In this document: piece after piece, positions 21,662-31,945 of the stretch
How positions within the stretch are numbered: the first letter of the stretch is position 1
How the letters are laid out: the number at the start of each line of letters is the position of its first letter
Assembly (NCBI RefSeq): GCF_910594005.1
Contig: NC_057832.1
Coordinates: 99,769,152-99,833,151 of the forward strand
Source of the DNA: Cervus elaphus
Taxonomy: Eukaryota; Chordata; Mammalia; Artiodactyla; Cervidae
Length of the DNA: 64,000 nucleotides
Reading direction: 5' to 3'
Program-made: the position numbers and the translations under genes
Notes under the pieces: model-generated
What the model was told of the DNA's origin: nothing
The model's database searches: none
What the model saw: only the letters and a program-made list of their open reading frames with translations

Positions 21662-21771
21662 TCGCGGATCTGTCTCTGCTCTGTTTATGGCCCTTCGGTA
21701 ATTCACTGACCGAGACTGTTCACAGTGAATTCTACCAGTGCCATACACAGAACAGGAGTCGCACTCTGGCC
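21662..21771 (-). ncRNA. MIR183: pre-miR-183 hairpin
   Basis: The 5p mature region lies at 21724-21745 (minus, 22 nt, starting TATGGCACTGG) and is identical to miR-183-5p as known to me. The 3p region lies at 21685-21706 (GTGAATTACCGAAGGG...). The loop carries one difference from human (CTCGGTCAG where human has CTCAGTCAG). It is the first hairpin of the polycistron and is co-expressed with miR-96 and miR-182 in sensory organs; its seed (ATGGCAC) differs from theirs, so its targets differ. Confidence 0.98.
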
Positions 21772-24700
21772 TCCGACCTGCAGAGAGACTCCCGCTCCAA
21801 GGCCCCGGCCTCCCACCCCCTGCTCGGCGCCCCCTTGTCGCACCCAGCACCTTCGCAAGTTCCACCAGCCGTGTCTCAACCCAAGATGACCTCTGAGCTG
21901 GAGAGAGGCGCCCAGCTCCTGGCTTTGAAGAGGGTCGGGGCGGGGCGATGGGGGGGAGGGGGTGTTATCCAGGTCAAGGTGTTTCCTGTCTCAGCCTGAA
22001 AGCCGTCCGCAGTCCCTCTCCTGTCCCCCAGCCCACAGCCAGCTCAGCTGCTGGAGCCTCCTCTCTGCCCATCATGCCAGGCCCCAAATGGACAATGACC
22101 AGCAGGACGCCCAGGGCGCCTCTCTTGGCTTCTGAGCGGCCACCAGCAGTCCTGTTCCAAGATGCCTCGGTCCCCTCCATCCTCCATTCCCAGCCTGCCC
22201 CGCGGTGGCCAGAGGAGCCCCAGGGCCAACCAAACCGGCCACTCTCATCCCAAACCTGACCAGACCGTGAACTGTCCAGGCTGGGCATCTCTGCTGCTGG
22301 CCCGCGGCCGGGACCCAGGCAGAGAAAGCCAGGACAGGAGGGCTGGGGTGGGGGCGCAGCCAGGAGACCCAGGGCCAGGGGTCAGCATGCATGGAACTGG
22401 AGGCACGGGTGCTCTCTAGCAAGGGGAGCGGCTTCTGGCTGGCTCCGAGGAACCGCAGAGGAAAGCAGGAGGCAGGGAGACAAGGGAGGGGCCGAAAAGG
22501 TTGCATCAGTGGTTGCCAGAGCGGCTGCCTCGAGAGAAGTCGCTGTGGTGGCTCCTGCCTCTGGTGCCAGGCGCCCTGGGGAAGGAAGGGGAGGAAGAGA
22601 ACAAGGGTCGGTCCCAGAGGAGGGCTGAGGGCTGGGAACTCTGCAAACGGTAATTCTGGCCTACTCCAGGCCAGCCTGGAGCGGAGGGCAGGGCAGCCCC
22701 CTGGAAGGGTCAGAGAGAGTCATCTGGTCCAGAAATTATGAAAACCCCTTGACGATGCTTCTCCCAGTGACCTCAGGGCTGCTGGCACCTATGCCAAACC
22801 CTCAACCAACTCGGCCATTGTCACTTGTGCCTAGAGGAGCCGAAATCACCGCTCTACACTCCACCCTCCCCACCCCCAGGGACCCCAAACCCTGCCAGAA
22901 CACAGCCCCCTGCTGGGCTCTGGTCTTCCAGAACCAAGCCAGCCTGGTGGGAAGGAGGTTTCTGGAAGTCACTCTCTGGCAGTCTGCCTCAGTTTCCCCC
23001 ATACAACTCTGAACCCTGCAGAAGGAAAGAAGAGATGATGGTGGAGGTGGGGGAGGGGAGTTGTTGGGAGCCTTGTTAGCCAAGACAGTGGCTCTAGGGG
23101 AGGTAGTTTTCAAGGGCTCTCCGGGTGTAACCTGCAGGCTCACCCAAGGGGCTGTTGAGATGTAGATGGATGGGCACACCCACAAATCTGCATGCTAATA
23201 GGAACCCGGGCCCCGCCACGGCAGGGGATGGAGATCCTCCCGGAGAAATGTCTGGGATCTCTTTCCCAAAGCCTCTCCTCCAAGTGAGGAGAAGCCTTAC
23301 TCGGCGTCCTTAAACAGAACCCTGAATTCCCTTTTCCTTCTTGTCTTTGGGGAGCAACACTGGGCACTAGCCTGGCCCCGGGCACCCAAGGAGCAGGCTG
23401 GGGTCTGAGGAGAGGACTGTAGCTATGGATTCCGCTCTGCCCAGCCCTGAAAATACAAGTGACCATAGGTAAGAGCGCAGGGTCACCGGGTTCCTAGGTG
23501 CTCTCCTGACTAATGGGGCATCTCTGCGGAGACAGTCTCTCTTCTCACCTTTGCAACTGCTTAGGGAGAGAATGCAGAGAGCAGCTAACAAGGCCAAATC
23601 CCCTTCCAGCCTCCCTTACTCGGTGCAGAGCTGGGCGCGGCCCCTCCCCTGCGCCCGCCTCAGCCTGGCTAACGGGAATGCGGCAGGCCCTGGTGCCGCA
23701 GTGCCGGGGTGGGGCTGCGACTGCCACCCCAGCTGGGGTCAAGCGCCAGGGCCCTGCGGCATGTCTCCAGTTTCAACTTCGGGGAGCTCGGGCCGGGGCC
23801 CTGGGAAAGCAGGGTCTGCCTGCTCTGCGGAAATGGGGGACAAGGGGCGCTGGGAGGGTAGTAACCAACAAAAACCTCATTTAAAAGGTTCAAGAGGGAA
23901 AACCGAGGCCTGTGGTTTAAGAGGAGTCCTCCAGCAACCTCCCTCTACCTTCCCTGGGCGGACAGGGTTGGGGTAGGGGACCCAGCCCCGACTTTGAAAT
24001 CCAAAGGCACAGAAATCCACCTGGGGAGTGGGAAGATGAAGATAAGGTTCCCAAGGAGGCTGGTCCCCGTCTCCCACCTTGGTCGTGAGTGAGCTCCTGG
24101 CAAAGAAAGAAGCCCCCAGAACTGGTGCAGCTCCGACCTGCAGGCCAAGTGGGTAGGCCTGTTCTGCCCGCAGTGCCACCAAAGTGTTCCAAATACTTGA
24201 GGGTCTCATGTATCCTACACACCCTACAAGGTCTCTACTGACAAACCCTTCCTCGGGGGCCGCAGCTCCACCATCCTGCACTGTTCTAGGGCAGTCTGGA
24301 CACCTTGGTCTGTTTCCCTCCCTTGGTGCAAGTGCCTTGAGACACAGAGCCGGGGCCCTGTCCTCCTCCAGTGCTGTGGGCTTTTGAGAGGTCAAGAGGT
24401 TGAACCCTTCCGGATCCCAGTCTTTGACCATCCAGAAGCCCGGAGGCTCTCCACTTCTACACAACGATTCTGGGGTCCTGGATCCCAGCTGTGCCCCCCT
24501 CTTCCGGCAGGGATGGGACGAATGTCCCCGAGGTCCAAGGGGCGGTTGGGGCTCTTGGACATGCCCAGGGCATGGTACCTGCTGTTGTTTCTCCCCAGAG
24601 GTCCTAGGGGAGGGGCCAAAGCTGCTTCCCTCGCTGCCCTGGATGCCAGAGCACCCACCATTAACACAGAGGCAGAAGCTGTGTGAGCTCCCGGGCTGCA

Positions 24701-25439
24701 TTAACCCGGTTCGCACAGGAAAAAGGCATAAACGAAATTCTCACAAGTGAGACTGGTACCCCAGAATTTTTTCTTTTTTCACTTAAGACCGACTCCAGAG
24801 GTTCCCCATTCACTCCCAGTAGCCAGGGCCAGGGCCTCCAGTGTTGGAAGGGAGGTCCTGAGCAATAAAGAGACCAGCAGCGGGGGCTGCGGCTCAGCAG
24901 CCAGGATTTGAACCAAGAACCAACCTCAAGGGGAATTCGCTGGCCAGTTGTGGCTGAGAGCTGGGCGTGGGGCCTCCGCCTTCCTTTGGATGCACTCGGC
25001 CCCTAGTCAGGATAGGTTTCTTTCTCGGCTGGAAGAACTGCCCACCCTGTGCCCGTTGGGCCCACTGCGGGCAGGGCAGAGGGTGGTGCACACCCGGTTG
25101 AGTGAGCCCAGTGACCCAGCCAGAGAACCAGGGGCACAACGCAGACATGCGCCACCTGGCCCCCAGGAGGAAATCAGGCTTTTAATCCTCAAGAGCTTTG
25201 CGAAGCCGGGCAGAATACAGAGAGGCTCGGTCCTCACCTAACTGATGGGAGTGATGGTGGGGGTGGGGAAGTTGATTAGGGCACCGCCGGCTTCCAGTTT
25301 CCTAATCGCCCTGAGCCAGTATTAGCACTCCCAGCCCCTGGCGGGCACGTCTATACACAGTGTAGGGATGCCAGGACTGGGGGAAGGGAAAGTGAATGGC
25401 TCGGCCTGGAGGGGGCCACGGAATGCGGAGGATCCCTGA
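21772..25439. other. Upstream part of the presumed primary transcript
   Basis: GC-rich, SINE-free sequence between pre-miR-183 and the CpG island. No exon was recognised. An octamer-like ATGCTAAT (reverse complement ATTAGCAT) lies at 23192-23199. Long frames (for example 279 aa on minus at 23877-24716) show no domain and overlap frames on the other strand. Confidence 0.5.
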
Positions 25440-26202
25440 CTCCGGGGCGGCACCCTCCTAGCCCAATTCCTAGGATGCGCTGCCGGTGAGGCCAGGAGAC
25501 GCGCCGTCCAGCCGCTCACCCAGGGCAGAGCTCAGGGGCCTCGGCGGCTGGCTAACGCAAACAGGGATGGGAGAAAGGGGCGAGGGGGAAGAGTGTCTCG
25601 GCCGCGTGCTCCGAGGCTCCCAGGATGGGTGGCAACAACGCAGAAGGGAGCCAGAGGTCAGAGAACGGATTGCCCCCTAAGACTGGGCGGGGCCGCCCCG
25701 GGGCCACAAAAGCGGTAACGACTTGTAGTGATGCCCAGAGAAGAGGCTGAAGAAACCAGCTCTCAGGGCAGGAACTCCCTCCCGGCGCCAGTTTGCAGCC
25801 CTCCTCCCAGCCTTGCGCTTCCACCCGAGCCCACCAGGGCGGCGAAACGCCGACGCGACCCCCGCTCGATTCCCCCAGGGAAGGTGTGTGGGCCACCGCG
25901 GATAAGCACCTCGCTAAACCCCAGCCTCACTCAAGCCGCGCTGCCTCCCCGACTCCGGGGCACAGCCCTGGGCTCACGGCAGGGTCCGCTGGGGGAGCCC
26001 GGGACCACGGCGCTTCGTGGGAGACTCCGTTGGAAGGCGCGGGAGAGCCAGGAGGCCGCACTGCCGCGTCATTCCCGAAGGCCGACCTGCGCGGTCGCCT
26101 GCCCGCAACTCGGATCTAGCACCGCTCGCCCCGGGGCGTCCGAGTCCACCTTCCCTTCCCGGCCCGCCGCTGGCCCCACCTGGCCCCGCCCCGGACACTC
26201 AC

Positions 26203-26203
26203 C
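26203..26203 (-). promoter_or_regulatory. Candidate 5' splice donor, minus strand
   Basis: The minus strand reads GGCGCAG|GTGAGTGTCC, a full consensus match (CAG|GTGAGT), with the last exon base at 26203. With a start near 26640 it would close a first exon of about 440 bases. No acceptor was identified. Confidence 0.45.
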
Positions 26204-26699
26204 TGCGCCGGCTCCGGGCTGGGCTTGCCGCCGGCTCCTTGCTCCGAGAGGAGTCCACACAGGAGAAACAAGGCAAAAAGGACACCCTGGTTCGGAGCGG
26301 GCCGATGGACGGTACCCAAGGAGCTCCCGGGCCGCCCCGAAGCGGCGCCCCGAACCTCCAGAGCGCGACGCTGGAGGAGGCGGCGCCCGAGCGCGGAGCC
26401 CGGCGGGGGAACAAAGAGGAGCCGGGATGGGGCCGCGCGCTTCCTGGGTGTCGGGTGACAGGTCTGCGGGGGGAAGGCCCCGGCCGGGCCACCTGAGGAG
26501 GAGTAGCCTCCGCGAGGCTGGCGGGTAGGGTAGGAGCGGCAAGGGGGCCCCGAAGCCCGGGAAAACCGTGCGCAGGGTGCCCTGGACGGCGCGGCCTGAG
26601 AGAGGTTCACGGGCTCCAGCGCAGAGGTGCAGAGGCTACACCGAGTGCAGGGATAATGACTCTGGGAGGTTCACGGCCCCCTGAGCCCCGCCCGCCCCC

Positions 26700-26770
26700 T
26701 GCGCCACGCCATTGGCTCAGGTGCCGAGAGGCGGGGGAGGGGCAGGGGGCGGGCCGGGGATGATTCACCT
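26700..26770 (-). promoter_or_regulatory. Candidate core promoter, CCAAT box and GC boxes
   Basis: ATTGG at 26711-26715 gives GAGCCAATGG on the minus strand, an NF-Y type CCAAT box. It is flanked by GC boxes and, at 26733-26759, a run of five G-tracts on the + strand. There is no TATA box. Transcription would start roughly 60-100 bases further left, about 4.9 kb upstream of pre-miR-183. Confidence 0.45.
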
Positions 26771-28232
26771 TGAATGTGGCTCCGGTTGGTGCACAGCGCA
26801 GGGCACGCCCGACCGGGACTGCGGAGACGCTGGGAGCCCCGCCAGCTCGCCCAGCTCGGCCGGCTCTGGACCCAAGGGGTCTCGCCGCCCGCCCTCGCTC
26901 CTTGCCTCCTGCCTTCAGGCCAAGGTGCAGCTGGCCGAGGTGCGCCCCAACGCCCGGCCACCCCATCGCCCTCGGAGCCGGGGGATGGCCGAGGTGTGCG
27001 TAGGGTAGCAAGCTTGGAAATCCGATCCTGGACTGGGGGAAGGGAAGTGCGTTTGGAGCTGAGGCGCACTGTGGGGGCCACTGGACGGATCTCCGCAGTC
27101 TCCCCCGCAGAAAGGTGCGCAAGCCTGAGTTGTCCCAGCGGACCCGCCGGGAGCGCAGGGCTGAAGTGGGTACGAGGGGCTTACGCCACGTCTTCACCCA
27201 CTTACACTCGGGCAGCTCCGCGGCCCCACAGGTGTCTGGCCACTGCCGCCGCGGCGAACAAAGGCTGCCTGTCCCAGAAGGGGGAGGGGGAGGGGAGCCG
27301 CCCCCAGACTCGTTCCCACCTCTTCTTCCCCCCCGCCCCCTTTGCGGCAATGATTCCCCCAGGAGGGGGCGGGGCAGGCCAAGGCTGGGGCGCGGACGCG
27401 GATTAGATCCTTTTCAGCTGTCCTTCGCTCAGGCAGCACCCGGAGCATTCTGAGGGGCGGGGCAGGGGCTAGGAGACTCCCAGGCTGTCAGCGTTGAGGT
27501 GACCTCTTCCTCCTTCCCCAGCATCCTAACATCAGAGCGCCCCCAACCCTTGCTGTTCTGGGCTCCCTTCCCTGCCTCAGCCCCTCCTGGCTGCCGCAGA
27601 CGGCAACCGCAGGACAAAACCAGATTAAAATAAAACGTTAATCCGTCCTCCTCCGTTTTAGCCCCTAGTTCTCCTGATCGAACCCCGTCTGTCTGGCGGT
27701 TGAGAAGCGACCCCCCTCCCCGCCCCCGCGCAAAAGGATGTGCCTAGCCGAATCCCTACCAATTCTAAACGTCTCTTGTATTAAGATTGAAGATAGCACC
27801 AGGCCCTAGGCTCGAGAGAAGGGCGTAGGGAGTGGTGGTGGGGGGATGGGGTGGAGGTCTACGGTCTTCCGCACCCCGCCCCTGCGGAGCCGGGAGGGGC
27901 TGAGAAGGCCGCTGAGGCTACCAACCCATCAATAAGGTCCGACTCCTGGGCGGGGCCTGCTCAGGCCCCGGGTGTCGCTGCCAGAGGAGGAGGCAAGACC
28001 CCCAATCCCAGGCAGGCTGACTTGGCGGGCCGCCGGGCTTCGAAGCAGCCAGAGATGGGGCTTCAGTGAGCCAGAGCCGGGACTGGGGAAATCGGGAGCA
28101 AGGTACAGGGCCCAACAGGCCAAAGCGGGGGAGGGGATTGGCTCCACATTAAGCCCTCCCCAGCCCGCACGCATTCCCTCACCCGGCCAGGTCGTCTTGA
28201 GCTTCCCTAGCTGAGTCCCCATCTGCGCCCTA

Positions 28233-28356
28233 CCTGGTCCCTGAGGACTGTAGGATGCTGGTGGTAAGCGCACGGTGTGCCCAGGACCGCAAAGAGATAG
28301 CGCAGGCCCCGCCGGCTTCGAGTGGCCCCCGCGGCCTGCGGCGCCCCCCTTTATAG
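28233..28356 (-). promoter_or_regulatory. Candidate TATA promoter with short first exon, minus strand
   Basis: The minus strand reads GCTCTATAAAGG with TATAAAG at 28349-28355, preceded by GC boxes (GGGGGCGGGGCGCGC). A start near 28325 would be followed 90 bases later by ACCAG|GTAGGG, a plausible donor with last exon base 28234. This could be an alternative, more distal promoter of the cluster, 6.5 kb upstream of pre-miR-183. Confidence 0.4.
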
Positions 28357-29469
28357 AGCGCGCCCCGCCCCCAGTGCGCGGCGCGCCCCGCCCGGGCCCA
28401 TTCACCTGCTGTTGAGAACCGGACACCGCGCGGCGCAAAGCGAGCCACCCGGCCGCGCGGTCCTGCCGTCGGGGCTGCCGGGGCGGGGGCGCAGCCGAAA
28501 CAGATCCAGTTTCCACCTTTTCTTAAATGCGCGGCTGAAAGTCGAGACGGCCCCGGCCTCGGGAGCCAGCGTTGCTTTCTCCCCCCGTGGCTCTTCGAGC
28601 ACCCCGACGCCCCCAGCCTTGCTCCGGGAGGGGCAGCGAAACTGCACCCGCAAGGACTCATACATATTTTAGGGAGTAAAGCCCGGCCGGTAACCCGAGC
28701 TGGACCCCGACGGTGAGGGGGCGGGCCCTGGGGACCCGATACCCTGGATCCCTTTCGGCTCTGGGCGACCTCAGGTCCTCACTTTGTTGCCGTGTCCCGC
28801 GCACCCCATTCCTGCTTCTTGCCTCCCCTCAGCAGGTTCTCCCGTCTTGTTTGGCCCGCGGCAGCGTCCTTCCACTACAGAGACCCTCTCTGCCGCAGAC
28901 AGCCGACTCAGCCCGAAGCCGGGCATCCGCGACGTGTAGTTTTGAGTTCCTCGACCCTCGGATCAGGCTCAGGAAGGACCCCTGAATCTTTAGGAAGGAC
29001 TGCTTTGCTTACTTCACTCTGAAGTACTCGGCTCCCTTAGCTCCGACCCGGGACACGGCCCCTTTCTCTCGGAGTCTCGACTTTCGTCTCCCGGCCATCT
29101 CAGTCCTTTCCTGGCCCTTGCTCCACTCTGCTTCCCTAATAACCCCCAACCTCGCCCTCTCCATGGCAGTTCCCCGTTGTGATGAAGATGGTGGGCGAAG
29201 AGGTCATCCATCCCGCCTTGGCCTCGCGCTCTTTCCACTCTACCAGGCAGGGCTTGCGCGGGTGGGGGAGGCAGGCGTCCGAACCCCACCTAGACCCTCC
29301 CGGACGGGGGCACTTCTGTCACTGTCCTGGCTCCGACTGGCCGCGGCCCGGCACGGACCCTGGCTCTCCGCCCCAAGATGTGGGTAACTAGCATCCCCCA
29401 GTGAGACCCAGCCCCGGCTTCAAGTCCTTCTGCGCTCTAGTTACCAGATGGGCGTTTTTCGGTGATTCA

Positions 29470-29570
29470 CTGTCTAGAGCCTCAGTTTCCCCGTTTGCAA
29501 AATGGGTCGAGTGACTCTCACCTCTCCGTAGGATGAAAAGAATGCTCGCGTAGGCTCGCCGATATTTCGT
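29470..29570 (-). mobile_element. MIR SINE fragment
   Basis: GAGCCTCAGTTTCCCCGTTTGCAAAATGGG is the antisense MIR core. It lies at the right edge of the CpG island and is ancient. Confidence 0.7.
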
Positions 29571-29815
29571 GACCCGTATATCTCTACAAATTACGGATCC
29601 CCCGTGTTATCACTGTAGCGGACCCTGCATCCCCGCCTGCGAGATGCCTTCAGGGTCCGTCACCCCGCAGCCGCACCCCAGGCTCCTGGTGCCGCCCCGG
29701 GAGATCTCGCCACCACCACCCACTCCTTGTCAGGGCCTCCTGCTGGGGGCTCCAGTCCTCTGGGGCGGGGGCGGGGGCGCAGCGCTGTCTTTCGATCTTG
29801 GCCCAGGCCCAGCCC

Positions 29816-29852
29816 TTTAGAACAAAGATTTTAGCCTTTGTTCTAAAATCTT
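29816..29852. repeat. 12-bp perfect inverted repeat with an interleaved second stem
   Basis: TTTAGAACAAAG (29816-29827) and CTTTGTTCTAAA (29836-29847) are exact reverse complements around 8 bases. A second exact pair, AAGATTTTAG (29825-29834) and CTAAAATCTT (29843-29852), overlaps them in an A-B-A'-B' order. The outer arms contain AACAAAG, a SOX/LEF-type core, in inverted orientation. Confidence 0.95.
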
Positions 29853-31399
29853 AGATGTGATGTGCTTCGTCGACTCGCGCAGGGATGTTCGAAACCCAGT
29901 TAATCCCCCGACATTTTTCGAAAAACATTGTGTGTCTCTGCGTTTTTTCTTTGGGCAGTGCGCCATCTCTATAAGGTTCTCAAAGGGCAGGAAACCCCGG
30001 ACATTCTGCTCCGGCTGGGGTGTGGGGCCGGAGGCAGAGAGTGATGAGAGGATGGAGAAAGAATGAGAAAAACAAAATGAAAGGCGATCTTGTCTTAGGA
30101 ATCTGTCTAGCTTTTTTTAAAAGTGAGGGGGGGGAAAAAAGTGAGGGGGGAAAAATATACAGTGGTTATTTAGCCTGGAAAATATTCTGGATGTTAAGTG
30201 AAAAACCCAAAAGACACATGGGTTTCTGTTTGTGGAAAAATATAAGTGAGAGGTATCTAGGTGTCGTTTATTTTCCGCGCAGCAAGTCTCTGCCCGGAGA
30301 CCCAAAACCCAGCAAATAGGGGTGGTTTCCCTGTAGGAGAACTGGGAGCCAGAGGTCAGGGGGCTTTCAGCTGTATATCCTTCTGGATTATTTGAAGCCT
30401 ATGTGTTTATCACATGCTTGTATTACATTGTCAATTAAAAAAGCAACTTCAGGAATTGGTTTTATAAAAATCTGATTTGAGATGTTGAAGCCTGGAGTAA
30501 TCAATCACAGTGAGAGAGCTGAGCCCCAGAGATGGTGAGCTGGGTCTAGGAGAGCGGAGGGGTGGGGTGGAGGGGGCGCCTTGGGATTCTCTGCTCAGGG
30601 GAGACACAGGTCCAGAATTGTGCTCAGAGTAGGGGCGGAGGGAAGCTAGAGGGCACGGCCTGTGCAGTTTTGCAGCATTCTGTCTCCTACCTTCCCATCA
30701 GCTGACACCCGGGCTGACTTTGGTCCCCACGGCACCGAGGCTTGAGTGCCCACCCCAGAGTTGTCCTTGACTGGAATCAGCGGAGGCAGCTGCTGGCAGG
30801 CATAGGGGACTGATCTCTGGGTGGGAGCTCAGCCCTTGGGGCTGAGAACAGCCTCCATTTCCTCTTACCTGAAATAAACTGAGAACACCTGCCATGTGTT
30901 CTCTTGGAGGATACAAGGAGAAAATTGGTTCACGGCCCCTGGAGAGGAGCCCTGTGGGCCAGAGCCGGGCCAGGGTTCCTCCAGGGCTAGAAACCTAGCT
31001 TCCCACCCCAACCTGAGGCTGGGGGATGGCTGCAGGGATCCAGGGCTTGGGAACTCCGAGGTTCTAAGCAGAGATTGTATCTGCAGTTGGTGGGGGAGGG
31101 GTCCCAAAGCCTTCAGATTATCCAAAGGTCGGTGACCCAGATATGGTTTTGGCCACCGGCTGTGTTTCACTTCCTATGTCCAAAGCAGAATTTAGATGAA
31201 TAATTTGGCCCCCAAATCAGGCAAAGACTTTTATTTCTGTTTTACGATGCTTCGGAAAGCGAGGATTTAGTAGTCTCAAATTAGAATAATCTCCATTTTT
31301 AACCATTTAGCAAGTATCTATTTGTTAGGCTCCTGCCTGACCCTTCTGAGCCTCAGTTTCTTCATCGGTCAATTGGGAGCTTGCCCAAGTCAGAGAATT
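29853..31399. other. Intergenic sequence right of the CpG island
   Basis: Unique-looking sequence with a purine-rich duplication at 30118-30155 (two AAGTGAGGGGGG(G)AAAA units). No young repeat or recognisable gene was seen. Confidence 0.5.
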
Positions 31400-31548
31400 C
31401 TTGTCGTTCAGTCGTGTGGGACTCTTTGCGACCCCATGGACTGCAGCACGCCAAGCTTCCATGTCCTTCACTCTCTCCTTGAGTTTGCTCAAACTCATGT
31501 CCACTGAGTCAGTGATGCCATCCAACCATCTCATCCTCTGTCGCCCCA
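31400..31548 (-). mobile_element. Bov-A / BovB 3'-end fragment
   Basis: Antisense to the BovB 3' end: TTCAGTCGTGTGGGACTC, CATGGACTGCAGCACGCCA, TTTGCTCAAACTCATGTCCA and GATGCCATCCAACCATCTCA. It has no tRNA-derived head. It marks the right end of the SINE-free region. Confidence 0.88.
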
Positions 31549-31689
31549 TTGGAGAAATCGAATAACGAAATGTTTCTGCAGGCGCTTTGGAAGCTGCAAA
31601 CTATTTCTTCGGGAAACACTTCTTTTCAGTCCTCCCAGATTCTAGGGGGTTAAGTTGTCCGCCTTTCTTGGTTGAGAACCCGCACCTCC

Positions 31690-31945
31690 AAACGGTCTTT
31701 TCCGGGTGCGCAGGCAGCTGTGGCGGGCGCGAGGCATTCCGTTCCGGGCGTGGTGTCCCTTCCTCTCGTCCTAGCGGGAAGCGTCTCCGGCGCGCCCCGC
31801 CCCGCACCCCACCCTCCTCCCCCACGCCCGGTCCCAGGGCCCTGTGCCTGGGTGCCCGCTTCCCTGCAGACGCTTCCTGGATGCCCTGCAGCCCACCCGC
31901 CCCCGCATCTTCGCGGACATTCGTTGGTGGCACTAGGGGCCATCT
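31690..31945. promoter_or_regulatory. Small CpG-rich patch
   Basis: GC-rich with many CpGs (GGCGGGCGCGAGGC, CTCCGGCGCGCCCCGCCCCG) and TGCGCAGGC at 31707-31715, in otherwise AT-neutral DNA. It could be a minor promoter or enhancer; no TATA box or matching exon was found. Confidence 0.4.

Larger units (their letters stand above)
14925..26640 (-). ncRNA. Inferred primary transcript of the miR-183/96/182 cluster
   Basis: All three hairpins lie on the minus strand within 4.9 kb and are known in other mammals to come from one polycistronic transcript. I infer that it starts in the CpG island to the right. The 26640 end is set by the CCAAT box at 26711-26715 and the donor at 26203; an alternative start near 28325 is also possible. 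It may stop near the minus-strand AATAAA at 14943-14948. None of these ends can be proved from DNA alone. The miR-183 to miR-96 gap is about 150 bases and the miR-96 to miR-182 gap about 4.45 kb, as in other mammals. The transcript is nuclear, is cut by Drosha/DGCR8, and in mammals is strongest in photoreceptors, hair cells and sensory neurons. Confidence 0.4.
25440..29760. promoter_or_regulatory. CpG island upstream of the microRNA cluster
   Basis: CpG dinucleotides and GC boxes (GGGGCGGGG, CCCCGCCC) are dense through most of this block, strongest at 25.8-26.8 and 28.3-28.6 kb, and sparse in flanking DNA. It lies 3.7-8 kb upstream of pre-miR-183 on the cluster's own strand, fitting reports that the mammalian cluster starts a few kb upstream in a CpG island. 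Two promoter candidates and several minus-strand splice donors lie inside it. Bidirectional or + strand transcription cannot be excluded. Borders are approximate. Confidence 0.8.

Noticed and set aside
23877..24716. 279-codon minus-strand open frame
   Set aside because: No homology or domain, overlapping + frames, GC-rich background. It lies in the presumed primary transcript.
26607..27350. 247-codon minus-strand frame in the CpG island
   Set aside because: Arginine/glycine/proline-rich translation typical of CpG islands in any frame.
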